Positions 43,984 to 55,856 are shown, counted from the first letter of the stretch. The stretch: 64,000 bases of DNA from Desulfobacillus sp041396245 (GCA_041396245.1 JAWKYW010000006.1:101972-165971), one strand, 5' to 3'. A program made the numbers and translations. The notes: generated by a model from the letters alone, not told the origin.

Positions 43984-45323
43984 TGCGCCTCCCGCCCAGC
44001 CTGTTCGGCAGGACCGCCCTCACCGTCGCCGCCGCCTTCATCCTCATGCAGGCGCTGGTGCTGGCGGTGGCCTTCTTCACCGTCATGCGCCCGATGGCGC
44101 AGCGCTCCGCCGACGACCTGGCGGCGCTCCTCGTGCTCGCCGCCCAGACCTGGGTGGAACTGCCGCCCGGCACGCGGCCGGACTTCAGGACCGAACTGGC
44201 CTCCAACCACCAGATCTGGCTCGGCGAAAAAGTGCCGCCTGCCGACGGCGGCGTGCGCCCGCCCTACGCGCAGCTGCTCGAAGCCTCCCTGGAGAAGCGC
44301 ACCGGCACGCCCGTCCGCGTCACGCTGGCGCAGGGGGAGGAACTCTGGCTGTGGACGGAAATTCCCGCCGGCGGCGCGCGCATTCCTGTCGGCATTCCGC
44401 AGCGGCGCATCGGCGCGCAGCCTTTCCTCGCCCTGTCGCTCGTGCTCGGCATCGGCACGCTGCTGAGCCTCCTCACCGCCCTGCTGCTGGTGCGCCGCCT
44501 GACGCGACCGCTGGAGCGCCTCACGCAGGCCGTCGAGCGCGTCGGCGGCGGCGAGGTACCGGCACCGCTGCCCGAGACGGGTTCGCGCGAGCTGGCCACG
44601 CTCGCGCGCAGCTTCAATCGCATGGCGCGCCAGGTACGCGAACTGCTCGACAACCGCACCACGCTGCTGGCCGGCATCTCGCATGACTTGCGCACGCCGC
44701 TGGCGCGGCTGCGCCTGGCGCTGGAGATGCTCGCCGAAAAGCCGCGGCCGGAGCTCATCGCGCGCATGGGACGCGACCTCGAGGACATGAACCGGCTGAT
44801 CGGCGAATTCCTCGCCCTGGCGCGCGGCCTGCAGGAAGAAGGCGGCCGCGCCTTCGATGCCGGCACGGTCGTGGCGGAAGCGGTGGCGGCGGCGCGCGCC
44901 GCCGGCGCCGACGTCGATGTCGTAGCGCCGGCGGCCTGCGCCTGCCGTACGCACGGGCGTCCGCTCGCGCTGCGGCGCATCCTCGACAACCTGATCGGCA
45001 ATGCCCTGCGCTACGGCGGCGGCCGGGCCGGGATCGACTGCGGGCAGGAAGCGGGCGAAGCGGTCATCCGCGTGCTGGATCGCGGTCCCGGCATCGCGCC
45101 CGATCAGTTCGAGGCCGTGTTCCGGCCCTTCCACCGAATCGAGGCCTCGCGCAGCAGCGCCACCGGCGGCAGCGGACTCGGCCTGGCCATCGCCCTGCAG
45201 CTGGCCGAGGCCAACGGCTGGCGCCTCGCGCTGCGCAACCGGGACGGCGGCGGCCTGGAAGTGCGGCTGATCCTGCCGCAGGCGGCAGGCGAAGCGTCCC
45301 TGCCGCCGTCCTGCGGCGACTGA
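43983..45323 (+). CDS. EnvZ-like sensor histidine kinase
   Basis: 446 residues. Two membrane helices (about 10-35 and 145-170) flank a periplasmic domain of some 105 residues; a HAMP domain follows (RRLTRPLERLTQAVERVGGG), then the H box AGISHDLRTPLARLRLALEM, N box (LDNLIGNALRYGG), and G boxes DRGPGI and GGSGLGLAIA. This is the EnvZ class. It starts at 43983, overlapping the regulator stop by 1 bp. The ligand is unknown. Confidence 0.93.
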   Translation: MRLPPSLFGRTALTVAAAFILMQALVLAVAFFTVMRPMAQRSADDLAALLVLAAQTWVELPPGTRPDFRTELASNHQIWLGEKVPPADGGVRPPYAQLLEASLEKRTGTPVRVTLAQGEELWLWTEIPAGGARIPVGIPQRRIGAQPFLALSLVLGIGTLLSLLTALLLVRRLTRPLERLTQAVERVGGGEVPAPLPETGSRELATLARSFNRMARQVRELLDNRTTLLAGISHDLRTPLARLRLALEMLAEKPRPELIARMGRDLEDMNRLIGEFLALARGLQEEGGRAFDAGTVVAEAVAAARAAGADVDVVAPAACACRTHGRPLALRRILDNLIGNALRYGGGRAGIDCGQEAGEAVIRVLDRGPGIAPDQFEAVFRPFHRIEASRSSATGGSGLGLAIALQLAEANGWRLALRNRDGGGLEVRLILPQAAGEASLPPSCGD

Positions 45324-45332
45324 CTTTTCCCC

Positions 45333-45384
45333 AGGGTCTGTCCACATCCATTCGGTCCGACAGAATGAATGTGGACAGACCCTA
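45333..45384. terminator. Long hairpin between convergent genes
   Basis: AGGGTCTGTCCACAT and ATGTGGACAGACCCT pair around a GAATG/CATTC inner stem. It lies at the convergence of the kinase and dacB; the dacB stop TAG overlaps its right arm. There is no T run, so it may act as an mRNA 3'-end stabiliser instead. Confidence 0.65.
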
Positions 45385-46821
45385 GCAGTTGCGTTCGTAG
45401 GCGCAGCCGAGCAGCGCGTCCTGCGCCGCCTTGGTGGCGGCGGAATTCGGGTGGTTGGCGAGGAACACCACGATGACGCGTCTGCCGCGGCGGTCGAGCA
45501 CGTAGCCGGCCAGCGCGCGCACGCCCTCGAGGTAGCCGGTCTTGACGTGGGCCTGGCCGGCGACGCCGTTGCCGTTCAGGCGCTTCTTCATGGTGCCGTC
45601 CACGCCGGCCAGCGGCAGCGAAGCGAGGAATTCCGGCATGACCGGGCTGGCGAAGGCGGCGGCGAGCAGGCGCGCCAGGTTCTCCGCGCTGACGCGTCCG
45701 GCGCGCGACAGCCCCGAACCGTTCTCGATGACGAGTTCCGGCATGGCGAGCGCCTTCTGCGCCAGCCAGGCGCGCAGCGCCGCCTCGGCATCCGCCGCGC
45801 GTGCCGGCTGCCGGGCGCTTTCCGCGCCGAGCGTGAGGTAGAGCTGGCGCGCCATGACGTTGTTGCTGTACTTGTTGATTTCGCGCACCACCTCGGCCAG
45901 GGGAGGCGACTCGGCGCGCGCCAGCAACGTGGCGCCGGCCGGCACGGTGCCCTCGCGCACGCCGCCCGAGAGCGTGCCGCCGAGCTCGCCCCACAGCTGG
46001 CGGAAGACGCCGACGACGTACTGCGGGTGGTCGAGCACGGCGACATGGCGCTGCTTCTCGCCGCAGGCGGCGGGATAGCGGCCGGTGAGGATCAGGCGCG
46101 CCGCCGCCCCGGTGTGGGCGAGATCCATGCGGATGGCGTCGTACCAGGCGGGGTCGCAGCCGCCCTCGGCCAGGGTCAGCAGGTTGACCACGTCGAGCTG
46201 CGACGGCGCCGGCTCGGCGTGTACGGTGACGGCCTGCGCTGCCGCGTCGGGGGCGAAGGCGAGGCGGATCGCCTTGTGGTTGAGCAGCAGTGCGTCCGGC
46301 CCGACGTTGTAGGGCCGCAGCGGCTCGCTGTCGAAGCGGGCCGGATCGTGGGGCTCGGCCGCGAAGCGGCCGCGGTCGAGCACGAGGTCGCCGCGGATCT
46401 CGCGCAGGCCCCTGGCGCGCAGCTGGCGCAGCAGCAGCCAGAACTGCTCGAAGCCGAGCTTCGGGTCGCCGCCGCCCTTGAGCACCAGGTCGCCCTCGAG
46501 CACGCCCGCCGCCAGCGGCCCGCTCACGTAGGCCTCGGTCTTCCAGGTGTAGGCCGGGCCGAGCAGCTCCAGTGCGGCGTAGGTGGTGAGGAGCTTCATC
46601 ACCGAGGCCGGGTTCATCGGCCGATCGGCGTTGAAGCTTGCGCGCGGCAGGCGCGCACCGACGTCCTGCACTACCAGCGCCACGGCCGAGGAAGGCACCT
46701 TGGCCGCCTTCAGCGCGCGGGCGACCGGGACGGGCAGGCGCTCCGCTTCCTGGGCGTGGGCCGGCGCGAGCCACTGGAACAACGGCAGACTGATGCAAAT
46801 GCAGCGGAAAAGACGGTTCAC
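45382..46821 (-). CDS. dacB: D-alanyl-D-alanine carboxypeptidase/endopeptidase, PBP4 family
   Basis: Periplasmic peptidoglycan hydrolase with all three penicillin-binding motifs: SVMKLLTT (SxxK) near residue 70, YSNNVMARQLY (SxN), and HVKTGYLEG (KTG). 479 residues if translation starts at the GTG at 46821, which puts the signal peptide (FRCICISLPLFQWLAPAHA) in the right place; an ATG at 46857 is the alternative. It is divergent from groES. Confidence 0.92.
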   Translation of the reverse strand: MNRLFRCICISLPLFQWLAPAHAQEAERLPVPVARALKAAKVPSSAVALVVQDVGARLPRASFNADRPMNPASVMKLLTTYAALELLGPAYTWKTEAYVSGPLAAGVLEGDLVLKGGGDPKLGFEQFWLLLRQLRARGLREIRGDLVLDRGRFAAEPHDPARFDSEPLRPYNVGPDALLLNHKAIRLAFAPDAAAQAVTVHAEPAPSQLDVVNLLTLAEGGCDPAWYDAIRMDLAHTGAAARLILTGRYPAACGEKQRHVAVLDHPQYVVGVFRQLWGELGGTLSGGVREGTVPAGATLLARAESPPLAEVVREINKYSNNVMARQLYLTLGAESARQPARAADAEAALRAWLAQKALAMPELVIENGSGLSRAGRVSAENLARLLAAAFASPVMPEFLASLPLAGVDGTMKKRLNGNGVAGQAHVKTGYLEGVRALAGYVLDRRGRRVIVVFLANHPNSAATKAAQDALLGCAYERNC

Positions 46822-46873
46822 CCCGGCATTGTAGCCAGCCCCCCCTTGAATAATCATCGGTTCGCCATTACTA

Positions 46874-46900
46874 TTGGCACTCGCAAGCTTTGAGTGCTAA
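46874..46900 (+). promoter_or_regulatory. CIRCE element (HrcA operator) of groESL
   Basis: TTGGCACTC, nine bases, GAGTGCTAA. This matches the CIRCE consensus TTAGCACTC-N9-GAGTGCTAA with one mismatch. HrcA binding here would repress groESL until heat shock. It is 76 bp upstream of groES. Confidence 0.95.
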
Positions 46901-46976
46901 CAAGTTGGCTTGAGGAATGCCATGTGAGCGACCGCTCACTTTCATGAATCATATTCTGTAGAGAGGAGATAACTCT

Positions 46977-47270
46977 ATGAAAATTCGTCCTTTGCATGAC
47001 CGTGTGATCGTCAAGCGCCTCGAAGAGGAGCGCAAGACGGCCTCCGGCATCGTCATTCCCGACACCGCCGCCGAGAAGCCCGACCAGGGCGAAATCATGG
47101 CCGTCGGCCCCGGCAAGCGCGACGACAGCGGCAAGCACATCGCCCTCGACGTCAAGGTCGGCGACAAGGTGCTGTTCGGCAAATACGCCGGCCAGACCGT
47201 CAAGGTGCAGGGCGAGGAGCTCCTCGTCATGCGCGAAGAAGACATCATGGGTGTCGTTGAAGGCAAGTAA
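46977..47270 (+). CDS. groES: Co-chaperonin GroES
   Basis: 97 residues, full length. MKIRPLHDRVIVKRLEEE, the mobile loop KTASGIVIPDTAAEKPDQG that docks on GroEL, and LVMREEDIMGVVEG at the end are diagnostic. A strong AGAGGAG ribosome-binding site and the CIRCE element lie upstream. It is 24 bp ahead of groEL. Confidence 0.98.
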   Translation: MKIRPLHDRVIVKRLEEERKTASGIVIPDTAAEKPDQGEIMAVGPGKRDDSGKHIALDVKVGDKVLFGKYAGQTVKVQGEELLVMREEDIMGVVEGK

Positions 47271-47294
47271 CGGAATCGTTTAGGAGAAAACACA

Positions 47295-48944
<1,650 letters not shown>

Positions 48945-48983
48945 TCGGCGGAGCCGATCGCATATCCACCCCGAAAGAATAGG

Positions 48984-49011
48984 AACAGGGGAAACCGAGG
49001 TTTCCCCTGTT
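48984..49011 (+). terminator. Hairpin after groEL
   Basis: AACAGGGGAAACC / GGTTTCCCCTGTT is a perfect 13-bp stem with a 2-base loop and no T run. It precedes the true terminator and may protect the groESL mRNA 3' end. Confidence 0.6.
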
Positions 49012-49034
49012 ACCCCCCATCCTTGCAAATCAGG

Positions 49035-49059
49035 CCCCGCTTCGGCGGGGTCTTTTTTT
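49035..49059 (+). terminator. Rho-independent terminator of groESL
   Basis: CCCCGC TTCG GCGGGG followed by TCTTTTTTT, a tetraloop terminator. Confidence 0.93.
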
Positions 49060-49138
49060 GGGGCCGGCCTCGACGCTTTCTTGTCCCGCGGGCGGAGTGT
49101 TATAGTCTTATCACTAAAGCAATAAGGGTGGAGGCTAT

Positions 49139-49597
49139 ATGGACCTGAACGCCATTTACAGAAAAACCCAAAAAGGTCTGGAGGAGATGGCTCACCGGAC
49201 GGCGCTCGGCATGCGCGAGCGCACCCTGCTGGTGATGGTCGATGGCAAGACGACCGCCGCGGAGTTGCTCGCCCGCGCACGTCACATGCCGGATCCGCCG
49301 GGGCTGCTGGCCAAGCTCATCGACGGCGGCTTCATCGAGGCGTCGGCTTCCGCCGCGCCGCCTCCGGTGGCGGCACAGCCGTCCGTGAAGGAAGCGGTCG
49401 CCTTCGCGCGATCCTACCTCACCGACAACCTGGGGCCGAACGCCGATCAGCTGGTCATGTCGCTGGAGAAGTGCAAGACGGCGGCGGAATTGCGGTCGCG
49501 GGTCGAGCAGGCGCGCCAGATCCTGAAGTCGATGGGCAACCCGCGCAAGGCGGATGAATTCTGGGCGGGGGTCGAGCCGTTGCTGCCGCCCGGCTGA
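49139..49597 (+). CDS. Hypothetical cytosolic protein, 152 residues
   Basis: An uncharacterised protein starting MDLNAIYRKTQKGLEEMAHRT after GTGGAGG. The first 75 residues read like a small helical domain that ends in LIDGGFIEA, similar in style to winged-helix domains used in regulators of the response-regulator output type. A Pro/Ala linker follows and then a helical C-terminal half (VKEAVAFARSYLTDNLG). No signal or membrane segment. It has its own promoter-like TATAGT before it and precedes a two-component operon. Confidence 0.7.
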   Translation: MDLNAIYRKTQKGLEEMAHRTALGMRERTLLVMVDGKTTAAELLARARHMPDPPGLLAKLIDGGFIEASASAAPPPVAAQPSVKEAVAFARSYLTDNLGPNADQLVMSLEKCKTAAELRSRVEQARQILKSMGNPRKADEFWAGVEPLLPPG

Positions 49598-49724
49598 GGG
49601 CGGCGGGCGGGCCGCCGCCGGCGCGGCCCCCTGACGGCACGAACGCGAAACGAATACAAGGAGAACGGCGGAAAGGGGCCGGACTGCGCGGCTTGCAGTC
49701 GCCCCATGCCGCAGCGGTTTATTC

Positions 49725-50385
<661 letters not shown>

Positions 50386-50396
<11 letters not shown>

Positions 50397-51861
50397 CGAC
50401 AGGCTGCTCAAGCGGCATCCCGAGGAGGCCGAGCGGCAGTCGGTGTTCGGCGAAATCCTCGACTGGATGCTGATGCCGCTCTTGCTCATCTGGCCGCTCA
50501 GCGTGGTGCTCATCCAGGGCGTGGCCAACGACATCGCCGACGACCCCTACGACAAGGCGCTGGCCGAAAGCGCGCTGACCATCGCCCAGCTCGTCTCGGT
50601 GGACAAGGGCCGGGTCGAGGTCGGCCTCACCCCGCAGGCGCACAGCGTGCTGCATGCCGACGAAACGGACATGATCTACTATCAGGTGCTCGGCTTCGGC
50701 AACGAGCTCGTCGGCGGGGATCCGATCATTCCATGGGTGGAGCCGCCGCCGAAAACCATTCTCGGGCAGGCCTATTTCCGCGACGAGGACGTCCGGGGCG
50801 AACAGATCCGCGTCGCCTACCTCTACATCGCGCCGCTGCCGGACCGCCCGCCGCTGCTGGTGCAGGTGGCCGAGACGCGCAACAAGCGCAAGGCGCTGGC
50901 CAGCCGCATCATTTCGGGCGTGACGCTGCCGCAGTTCGCGATCATTCCGCTGGCCGTGCTGCTGGTGTGGGTCGGCCTCAGCCGCGGGGTGGCGCCGCTC
51001 AACCGGCTCGGCAGCGTGATCCGCCGCCGCCTGCCGACCGACCTGTCGCCGATTCCGACGGCCGGCGTGCCCGAGGAAGTCAAGCCGGTGGTGCGCGCCT
51101 TCAACGACATGATGGCGCGCCTCGAACAGAACCTGCAGGCGCAGCAGCGCTTCATCGGCGATGCCGCGCACCAGATGCGCACCCCGCTCACCGGCCTGAA
51201 GATGCAGACCGAACTGGCGCTGCGCGAATCCGATCCGGAACTGATGCGCGCCTCCCTGCGCCAGATCGCCGAAAGCGCGGACCGCGCCGCCCACCTGATC
51301 GGCCAGTTGCTGGCGCTGGCGCGCGCCGAATCCAGCCATCGCAAGACGCACGCCATCGAGAAGGTAGACCTCGAGGCCCTGGCGCGCGAGATCAGCCTGG
51401 AGTGGGCGCCCGCCGCCATGGCCAAGCAGATCGACCTCGGCTTCGAGGGCAGCGGCTGGCCCCTGCAGGTGAACGGCAATCCCCTGCTGCTGCGGGAACT
51501 GATCGTCAATCTGGTCGACAACGCGGTGAAGTACACGCCGCCGGGCGGCCGCATCACGGTGCGCGTGCGCGCCACGGAATTCGCGGTGCTGGAAATCGAG
51601 GACGACGGGCCGGGCATTCCGGAGAGCGAGCGCGACCTGATCTTCGAGCGCTTCTACCGCGTGCTCGGCAATGAAGTGCCGGGCAGCGGGCTGGGCCTGG
51701 CGATCGTGCGCGAGATCGCCGACCTGCATCACGGCAGCGTCCAGCTCAAGCCCGCCCCCGGCGGCCGCGGCACGCTGGCGCAGGCGGTGTTTCCGCGCCG
51801 CCGCTTCACCATCTCCGCCCTGCTGGCGCAGTCTCCCGAGAAGTTCCAGCCGAGCCTGTAG
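50386..51861 (+). CDS. Sensor histidine kinase, TctE-like
   Basis: 491 residues. Two membrane helices (about 26-48 and 182-205) enclose a periplasmic domain of some 130 residues in the TctE/sensor_2CSK_N style (YDKALAESALTIAQLV). After HAMP: H box DAAHQMRTPLTGLK, N box NLVDNAVKYTPPGG, DDGPGIPE, GSGLGLAIV. The pair probably senses an external carboxylate such as acetate and controls the symporter. Confidence 0.92.
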
Positions 51862-51871
51862 GCGGGCCGGC

Positions 51872-52174
51872 TCAGCAGGCCAGGCCGTGCAGCGCGCACA
51901 GCTCGCGCCGAATCCAGGCGAGGAGGATCCACAGCCAGAACATCAGGAGGAAGGCGACGAAGGGCAGGTGCCTGTCGATCACCGCTTTCGGCGCGATCCA
52001 TCGCGCGAGGACGATCACCGGCCGGGTGACGACGAGGAACAACTGGTAGACGACATTGCCCTGGCGGCGGCCCCCCGCCAGCAGGGCCAGCACGCCCTGG
52101 CCGAGCAGGGCCAGCAGGGCCACCTCCACGAGGGCGCGCAGGACGGTGATGGCGAACAGGTCGGGGTGGCTCAT
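51872..52174 (-). CDS. Small membrane protein linked to symporter
   Basis: 100 residues from the ATG at 52174 (MSHPDLFAITVLRALVEV). Two hydrophobic helices (about 8-28 and 70-88). It lies between the kinase and the symporter genes but after the symporter terminator, so it has its own promoter. Similar small proteins recur beside VC_2705-type symporters in betaproteobacteria. Function unknown. Confidence 0.65.
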   Translation of the reverse strand: MSHPDLFAITVLRALVEVALLALLGQGVLALLAGGRRQGNVVYQLFLVVTRPVIVLARWIAPKAVIDRHLPFVAFLLMFWLWILLAWIRRELCALHGLAC

Positions 52175-52267
52175 GGCATCGTCTCGGCGATCGGATTCCG
52201 GCGACATTATGCCCGTCCGGGGCCGAGGCCATTCCTCGTCCGCCGCCGCGACGGCCTTGCCGTGCAA

Positions 52268-52292
52268 AAAAAAGCCCGCCTTGCGGCGGGCT
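52268..52292 (-). terminator. Terminator of the symporter operon
   Basis: On the minus strand AGCCCGCC GCAA GGCGGGCT is followed by a run of T, a standard rho-independent terminator 37 bp after the symporter stop. Confidence 0.92.
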
Positions 52293-52328
52293 CAAAGGGG
52301 TTTCCCCCCTCCTCGTAGTTCCTGTGCC

Positions 52329-54416
52329 CTAGCGGCTGAGAATGTCGATTTCGCCCGCCAGTTTCGGGTAGCGGACGTGGTCGACCAGTTCCTGCACGTC
52401 CTGCGGCGGCGGCGCGGTGAGCAGGCTGCCGACGATGACGCCGACGAAACCGGCGGAAACGCCGAAGATGCCCGACGAAATCGGGGCAATGTCCCACCAG
52501 AGCGGGGCGTTGATGCCAAAGAACGGGTAGGTCATGACCATGTAGGCGCTGCAGACGATCAGGCCGGCGGACATGCCGAGGATGGCGCCCCACTTGTTCG
52601 CGCGCCGCCAGAACACGCCGAGCACCAGGGCCGGGAAGAAGCCCGAGGCGGCCAGCGAGAAGGCCGCGCCGACCAGGGACAGGATGCTGCCCGGCTTCTG
52701 CAGGGTGACATAGGCGGCGACGAGCGCGGCGGCCAGCAGCAGTCCCTTCGACACGGCGATGCGGCGCACCGTCGACGCCTGCGGGTCGATCATCTTGTAA
52801 TAGAGGTCGTGCGAGAGCGCGTTGGCGATGGTCAGCAGCAGGCCGTCGGCGGTGGACAGCGCCGCCGCCAGGCCGCCGGCGGCGACGAGGCCGGAAATCA
52901 CGTAGGGCAGTCCGGCGATCTCCGGCGTCGCCAGCACGATGAGGTCGCCGTCGATGGTGATTTCGGCCAGTTGCACGATGCCGTCGAGGTTGATGTCGGT
53001 GATCGCCATCAGCGCCTTGTCCACCGCCGCCCAGTTGCCGACCCAGGCCGGCAACTCGGCGAAGCTCATGCCGACCAGGTTGCCGTACACCTCGGCCTTG
53101 ACCAGGATGGCCAGCGCGGGCGCCGTGAAATAGAACAGGAAGATGAAGAACAGCGACCAGCCGACCGACCTGCGCGCCTCCTTGACCGACGGCGTCGTGT
53201 AGTAGCGCATCAGGATGTGCGGCAGCGCCGCCGTGCCGATCATCAGGCAGAACACCAGCGCCAGAAAGTTCTTGCGCTTGACGGCGCGCTCGGCGTCGTC
53301 CTTGCCGGCGAACGGCTCGGCGTGCGGCCTGACCGGCTCGGCCCGGGCGGCGGCCTCCGTCCGCTCCCGCGCCCAGGCCGCTTCGGCCACGGCGGGGTCC
53401 GTGGGATATTGCCGGACGGCCCTTTCCGCCGTCGTGATGGCCCGCAGATCGGGCGCCTTGCCGGTCCTGAGCGCCGCGGCCTCGGCCGCGAGCTTGTTCC
53501 GTTCCGCCGCGAGGTAGCCCGCGCCGTCCGCGGCCAGGTGCTCCAGCCGGGCCCCGGCGGCCGCGCTGCGCTCGCGCAGGATGTGCCGCACCGAATCCTC
53601 AGCCGCGCCCCGCGGCGTCGACTTGTCGTTGAACTCGCGCTCCAGCGCCGCCACCTTCGGCAGGGCCGCGGTGTAGGCGGAGATCTGCGGCACGGGCGAG
53701 CCGGTGTGCTTCAGCGACAGCCAGACCACCGGAATCAGGTAGGCGACGACCAGGACCACGTACTGCGCCACCTGGGTCCAGGTCACCGCGCGCATGCCGC
53801 CGAGGAAGGAGCAGACCAGGATGCCGGACAGGCCGACGAACACGCCGATGCTGAACTCCAGGCCGGTGAACCGGCTGGTGATGATGCCGACGCCGTAGAT
53901 TTGCGCCACGACGTAGGTGAACGAGCAGGTAATGGCGACGACGATGCCGACGAAGCGGGGAATGTTGCCGCCGTAGCGGGCGCCGAGGAAGTCGGGGATC
54001 GTGAACTGGCCGAACTTGCGCAGGTAGGGCGCGAGGAACAGCGCCACCAGGCAATAGCCGCCGGTCCACCCCATGACGAAGGCCAGCCCGTCGAAACCGG
54101 TGTGGTAGAGCGTGCCGGCCAGGCCGATGAAGCTGGCCGCGCTCATCCAGTCGGCGCCGGTCGCCATGCCGTTGAACAGCGCCGGCACGCGCCGGCCGGC
54201 GACGTAATACTCGGCCACTTCCGCCGTCCGCGACAGGAAGCCGATGCCGGCGTAGAGCAGGATGGTGGCGAAGAGGAAGACGTAGCCGAGAATGCGCTGC
54301 GGCACGCCGAGCCACTCCAGGGCGCCGACGGAGAGGATGAACAGCAGGAAGCCGGCCGTGTACAGGCCGTAGTATTTTTTCAGCTGGGCGTTGAAGCGGG
54401 ACTGGACCGTTGACAT
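52329..54416 (-). CDS. Sodium:solute symporter, VC_2705 family (carboxylate uptake)
   Basis: A 695-residue inner-membrane symporter with the SSS fold, close to ActP acetate permeases. Conserved segments: AEYYVAGRRVPALFNGMATGADWMSAASF, then GFVGIVVAI-like helices and GGLAAALSTADGLLLTIANALSHD near the sodium site. Between helices it has a hydrophilic, Ala/Glu/Arg-rich insert (about residues 255-375), longer than in ActP (about 550 residues total). It is co-transcribed with the DUF4212 gene 18 bp upstream, the standard pair for this family. Confidence 0.92.
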   Translation of the reverse strand: MSTVQSRFNAQLKKYYGLYTAGFLLFILSVGALEWLGVPQRILGYVFLFATILLYAGIGFLSRTAEVAEYYVAGRRVPALFNGMATGADWMSAASFIGLAGTLYHTGFDGLAFVMGWTGGYCLVALFLAPYLRKFGQFTIPDFLGARYGGNIPRFVGIVVAITCSFTYVVAQIYGVGIITSRFTGLEFSIGVFVGLSGILVCSFLGGMRAVTWTQVAQYVVLVVAYLIPVVWLSLKHTGSPVPQISAYTAALPKVAALEREFNDKSTPRGAAEDSVRHILRERSAAAGARLEHLAADGAGYLAAERNKLAAEAAALRTGKAPDLRAITTAERAVRQYPTDPAVAEAAWARERTEAAARAEPVRPHAEPFAGKDDAERAVKRKNFLALVFCLMIGTAALPHILMRYYTTPSVKEARRSVGWSLFFIFLFYFTAPALAILVKAEVYGNLVGMSFAELPAWVGNWAAVDKALMAITDINLDGIVQLAEITIDGDLIVLATPEIAGLPYVISGLVAAGGLAAALSTADGLLLTIANALSHDLYYKMIDPQASTVRRIAVSKGLLLAAALVAAYVTLQKPGSILSLVGAAFSLAASGFFPALVLGVFWRRANKWGAILGMSAGLIVCSAYMVMTYPFFGINAPLWWDIAPISSGIFGVSAGFVGVIVGSLLTAPPPQDVQELVDHVRYPKLAGEIDILSR

Positions 54417-54434
54417 GCGGAAACCGGGCCGGCG

Positions 54435-54695
54435 CTAGCCTTGTCCCTCATCGACGCCGAGTTCCTCGTCCAGCCGGTTCATGGTCCTGGCGTAATACAC
54501 GATGATCGCCACGTAGATCGCCAGCGAGCCCTGCGCCGCGAACCAGAATCCGAGCGGCCCGATGAAGCTGATTTCGTTCAGTTCGCGGGAGAACCATGCC
54601 GTGACGAAGGTAAACAGGAACCAGATCGCGAAGAGGGCGCCGGTGATGCCGAGGTTTCGCCGCCAGTATTCCCTGTGCTTCTCGGTCAGTTGCAT
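54435..54695 (-). CDS. DUF4212 small subunit of the symporter
   Basis: 86 residues with two membrane helices and the family core REYWRRNLGITGALFAIWFLFTF and FIGPLGFWFAAQGSL. The ATG at 54695 has AAAGGGG upstream; a TTG at 54719 is less likely. DUF4212 proteins are paired with VC_2705 symporters and are likely an essential partner. Confidence 0.92.
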   Translation of the reverse strand: MQLTEKHREYWRRNLGITGALFAIWFLFTFVTAWFSRELNEISFIGPLGFWFAAQGSLAIYVAIIVYYARTMNRLDEELGVDEGQG

Positions 54696-54871
54696 CGAAG
54701 CGCCATCCCCTTTCGACAAATCCTCGGCGCCATCCGGACGGACGGCCCGGGCCCGCCCGCATTATCGTCGGAGGAAACTGACACGAGGCTTACACAGGGC
54801 GCGGCAGCCGGCTCGGCAAGCGCGCGGCCCGGCGGTGCTGGCCAGGCCAGAAGGATTGCAGCCGCGATGCT

Positions 54872-54899
54872 TTGCCTGCCTTTCCGAAAACAGTATAAT
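54872..54899 (+). promoter_or_regulatory. Promoter of tRNA-Phe
   Basis: TTGCCT at 54872-54877 and TATAAT at 54894-54899 with a 16-bp spacer, 88 bp upstream of the tRNA. Confidence 0.7.
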
Positions 54900-54986
54900 T
54901 CCGCCTCTTTCGCCGGCCCGAAGGAATGACTCGACCCCCGCGGCCGGAGTCAAAATCCGCGGCCGGCGAAGCAGCAGAAGAATTTT

Positions 54987-55062
<76 letters not shown>

Positions 55063-55069
55063 AAATTCC

Positions 55070-55100
55070 AAAAACCAACCCTTATCGGTTGGTTTTTTTT
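55070..55100 (+). terminator. Terminator of tRNA-Phe
   Basis: AAAACCAACC CTTATC GGTTGG followed by a T run; standard rho-independent form. Confidence 0.9.
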
Positions 55101-55323
55101 CGCCTGTACCCGCCAGTACTGGCGCGGATTCCGGGCATGGCCTCTTGAGCACGGCTACCCTGCACCCGTCGATTTTCACCCGGTTTACACCTCTCTGTCT
55201 CCGTTTTTATCTGCTCGCCTCTTGAGCACCCAAGAGCGCCAACCCTGTATCTATAAGGGTTTGCGGGCTGCCGGTTTTACTTGGCAACTGCCCAGAGAAA
55301 GCGACCGAGCCTGCTGCGGACGT

Positions 55324-55345
55324 AAAAAAACCGCCTTGCGGCGGT
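55324..55345 (-). terminator. Terminator of island left operon
   Basis: On the minus strand ACCGCCGCAAGGCGGT is followed by a T run, 20 bp after the stop of the 160-residue gene. Confidence 0.85.
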
Positions 55346-55365
55346 ATGCCGGTAATGCAGAATGG

Positions 55366-55848
55366 TCAGCAAATATCAGCGTTCAGTGCCTTGCGCTGGG
55401 CCCGCCAGGACGCAAACAGCTTGCCGCGTAGCAACTGGCTGACGCCAACTTTGATGCGCCCGTGGGCAATGCCTTCGACCAGATCAGGAGCCAGCTGTGT
55501 CAGGCGGATGATCTTGCTGGCCTGAGCAAGGTCGATACCCTCGGCCACTGCGATCTCGGTCAACGAGGCGAAGCGTTCTTCGTCCAGCAGCCGCTGCCAA
55601 TGGTGCGCAAGGCCGAGTGCGCGCATCAGCGCGGTGTCCTGCGCCGCCGCTTGAGCCGCGCGCTCCCGCTTGGCCTCTGCCAAGAATTCCTGCGGCGCGT
55701 CCAATGACGTGATGACCCGCTTCTTCAACCCTCGCCTTACCAGCGTCCAGGGGACGAAGGTCTCCAGTCGTACACCGCCGGCGGGGGTTGGGAGTTCATA
55801 GGTGACCGGGCGGCCTGTCTGCTTGCCATAGTGTTTCTTGCTGGTCAT
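55366..55848 (-). CDS. Recombinase-associated helix-turn-helix-like protein, 160 residues
   Basis: 160 residues. N-terminus MTSKKHYGKQTGRP, then a helical region (HHWQRLLDEERFASLTEIAVAEGIDLAQASKIIRLT) that reads as a helix-turn-helix, followed by LAPDLVEGIAHGRIKVGVSQLL. It shares a core with the next gene (ETFVP, H-W/Q-LLD, EIA-AEG, IIRL-LAPDLVEG/LAPDIIEQ), so the two are paralogs. Such proteins travel with serine recombinases and may be recombination directionality or DNA-binding partners; function unproven. Confidence 0.68.
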   Translation of the reverse strand: MTSKKHYGKQTGRPVTYELPTPAGGVRLETFVPWTLVRRGLKKRVITSLDAPQEFLAEAKRERAAQAAAQDTALMRALGLAHHWQRLLDEERFASLTEIAVAEGIDLAQASKIIRLTQLAPDLVEGIAHGRIKVGVSQLLRGKLFASWRAQRKALNADIC

Positions 55849-55856
55849 TTCGCCTC

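Larger units (their letters stand above)
55063..55365 (+). other. tRNA-Phe downstream region, island left border
   Basis: About 300 bases without a gene. It holds the tRNA terminator (55070-55100), then a less G+C-rich stretch (55105-55320) with no credible frame, and the terminator of the next minus-strand gene (55324-55345). The change in composition and gene type from here suggests the left end of an integrated element; no tRNA 3'-end duplication is seen within the window. Confidence 0.55.

Noticed and set aside
52056..54413. 785-codon plus-strand frame across the symporter
   Set aside because: Antisense to a well-supported membrane transporter; no motif.
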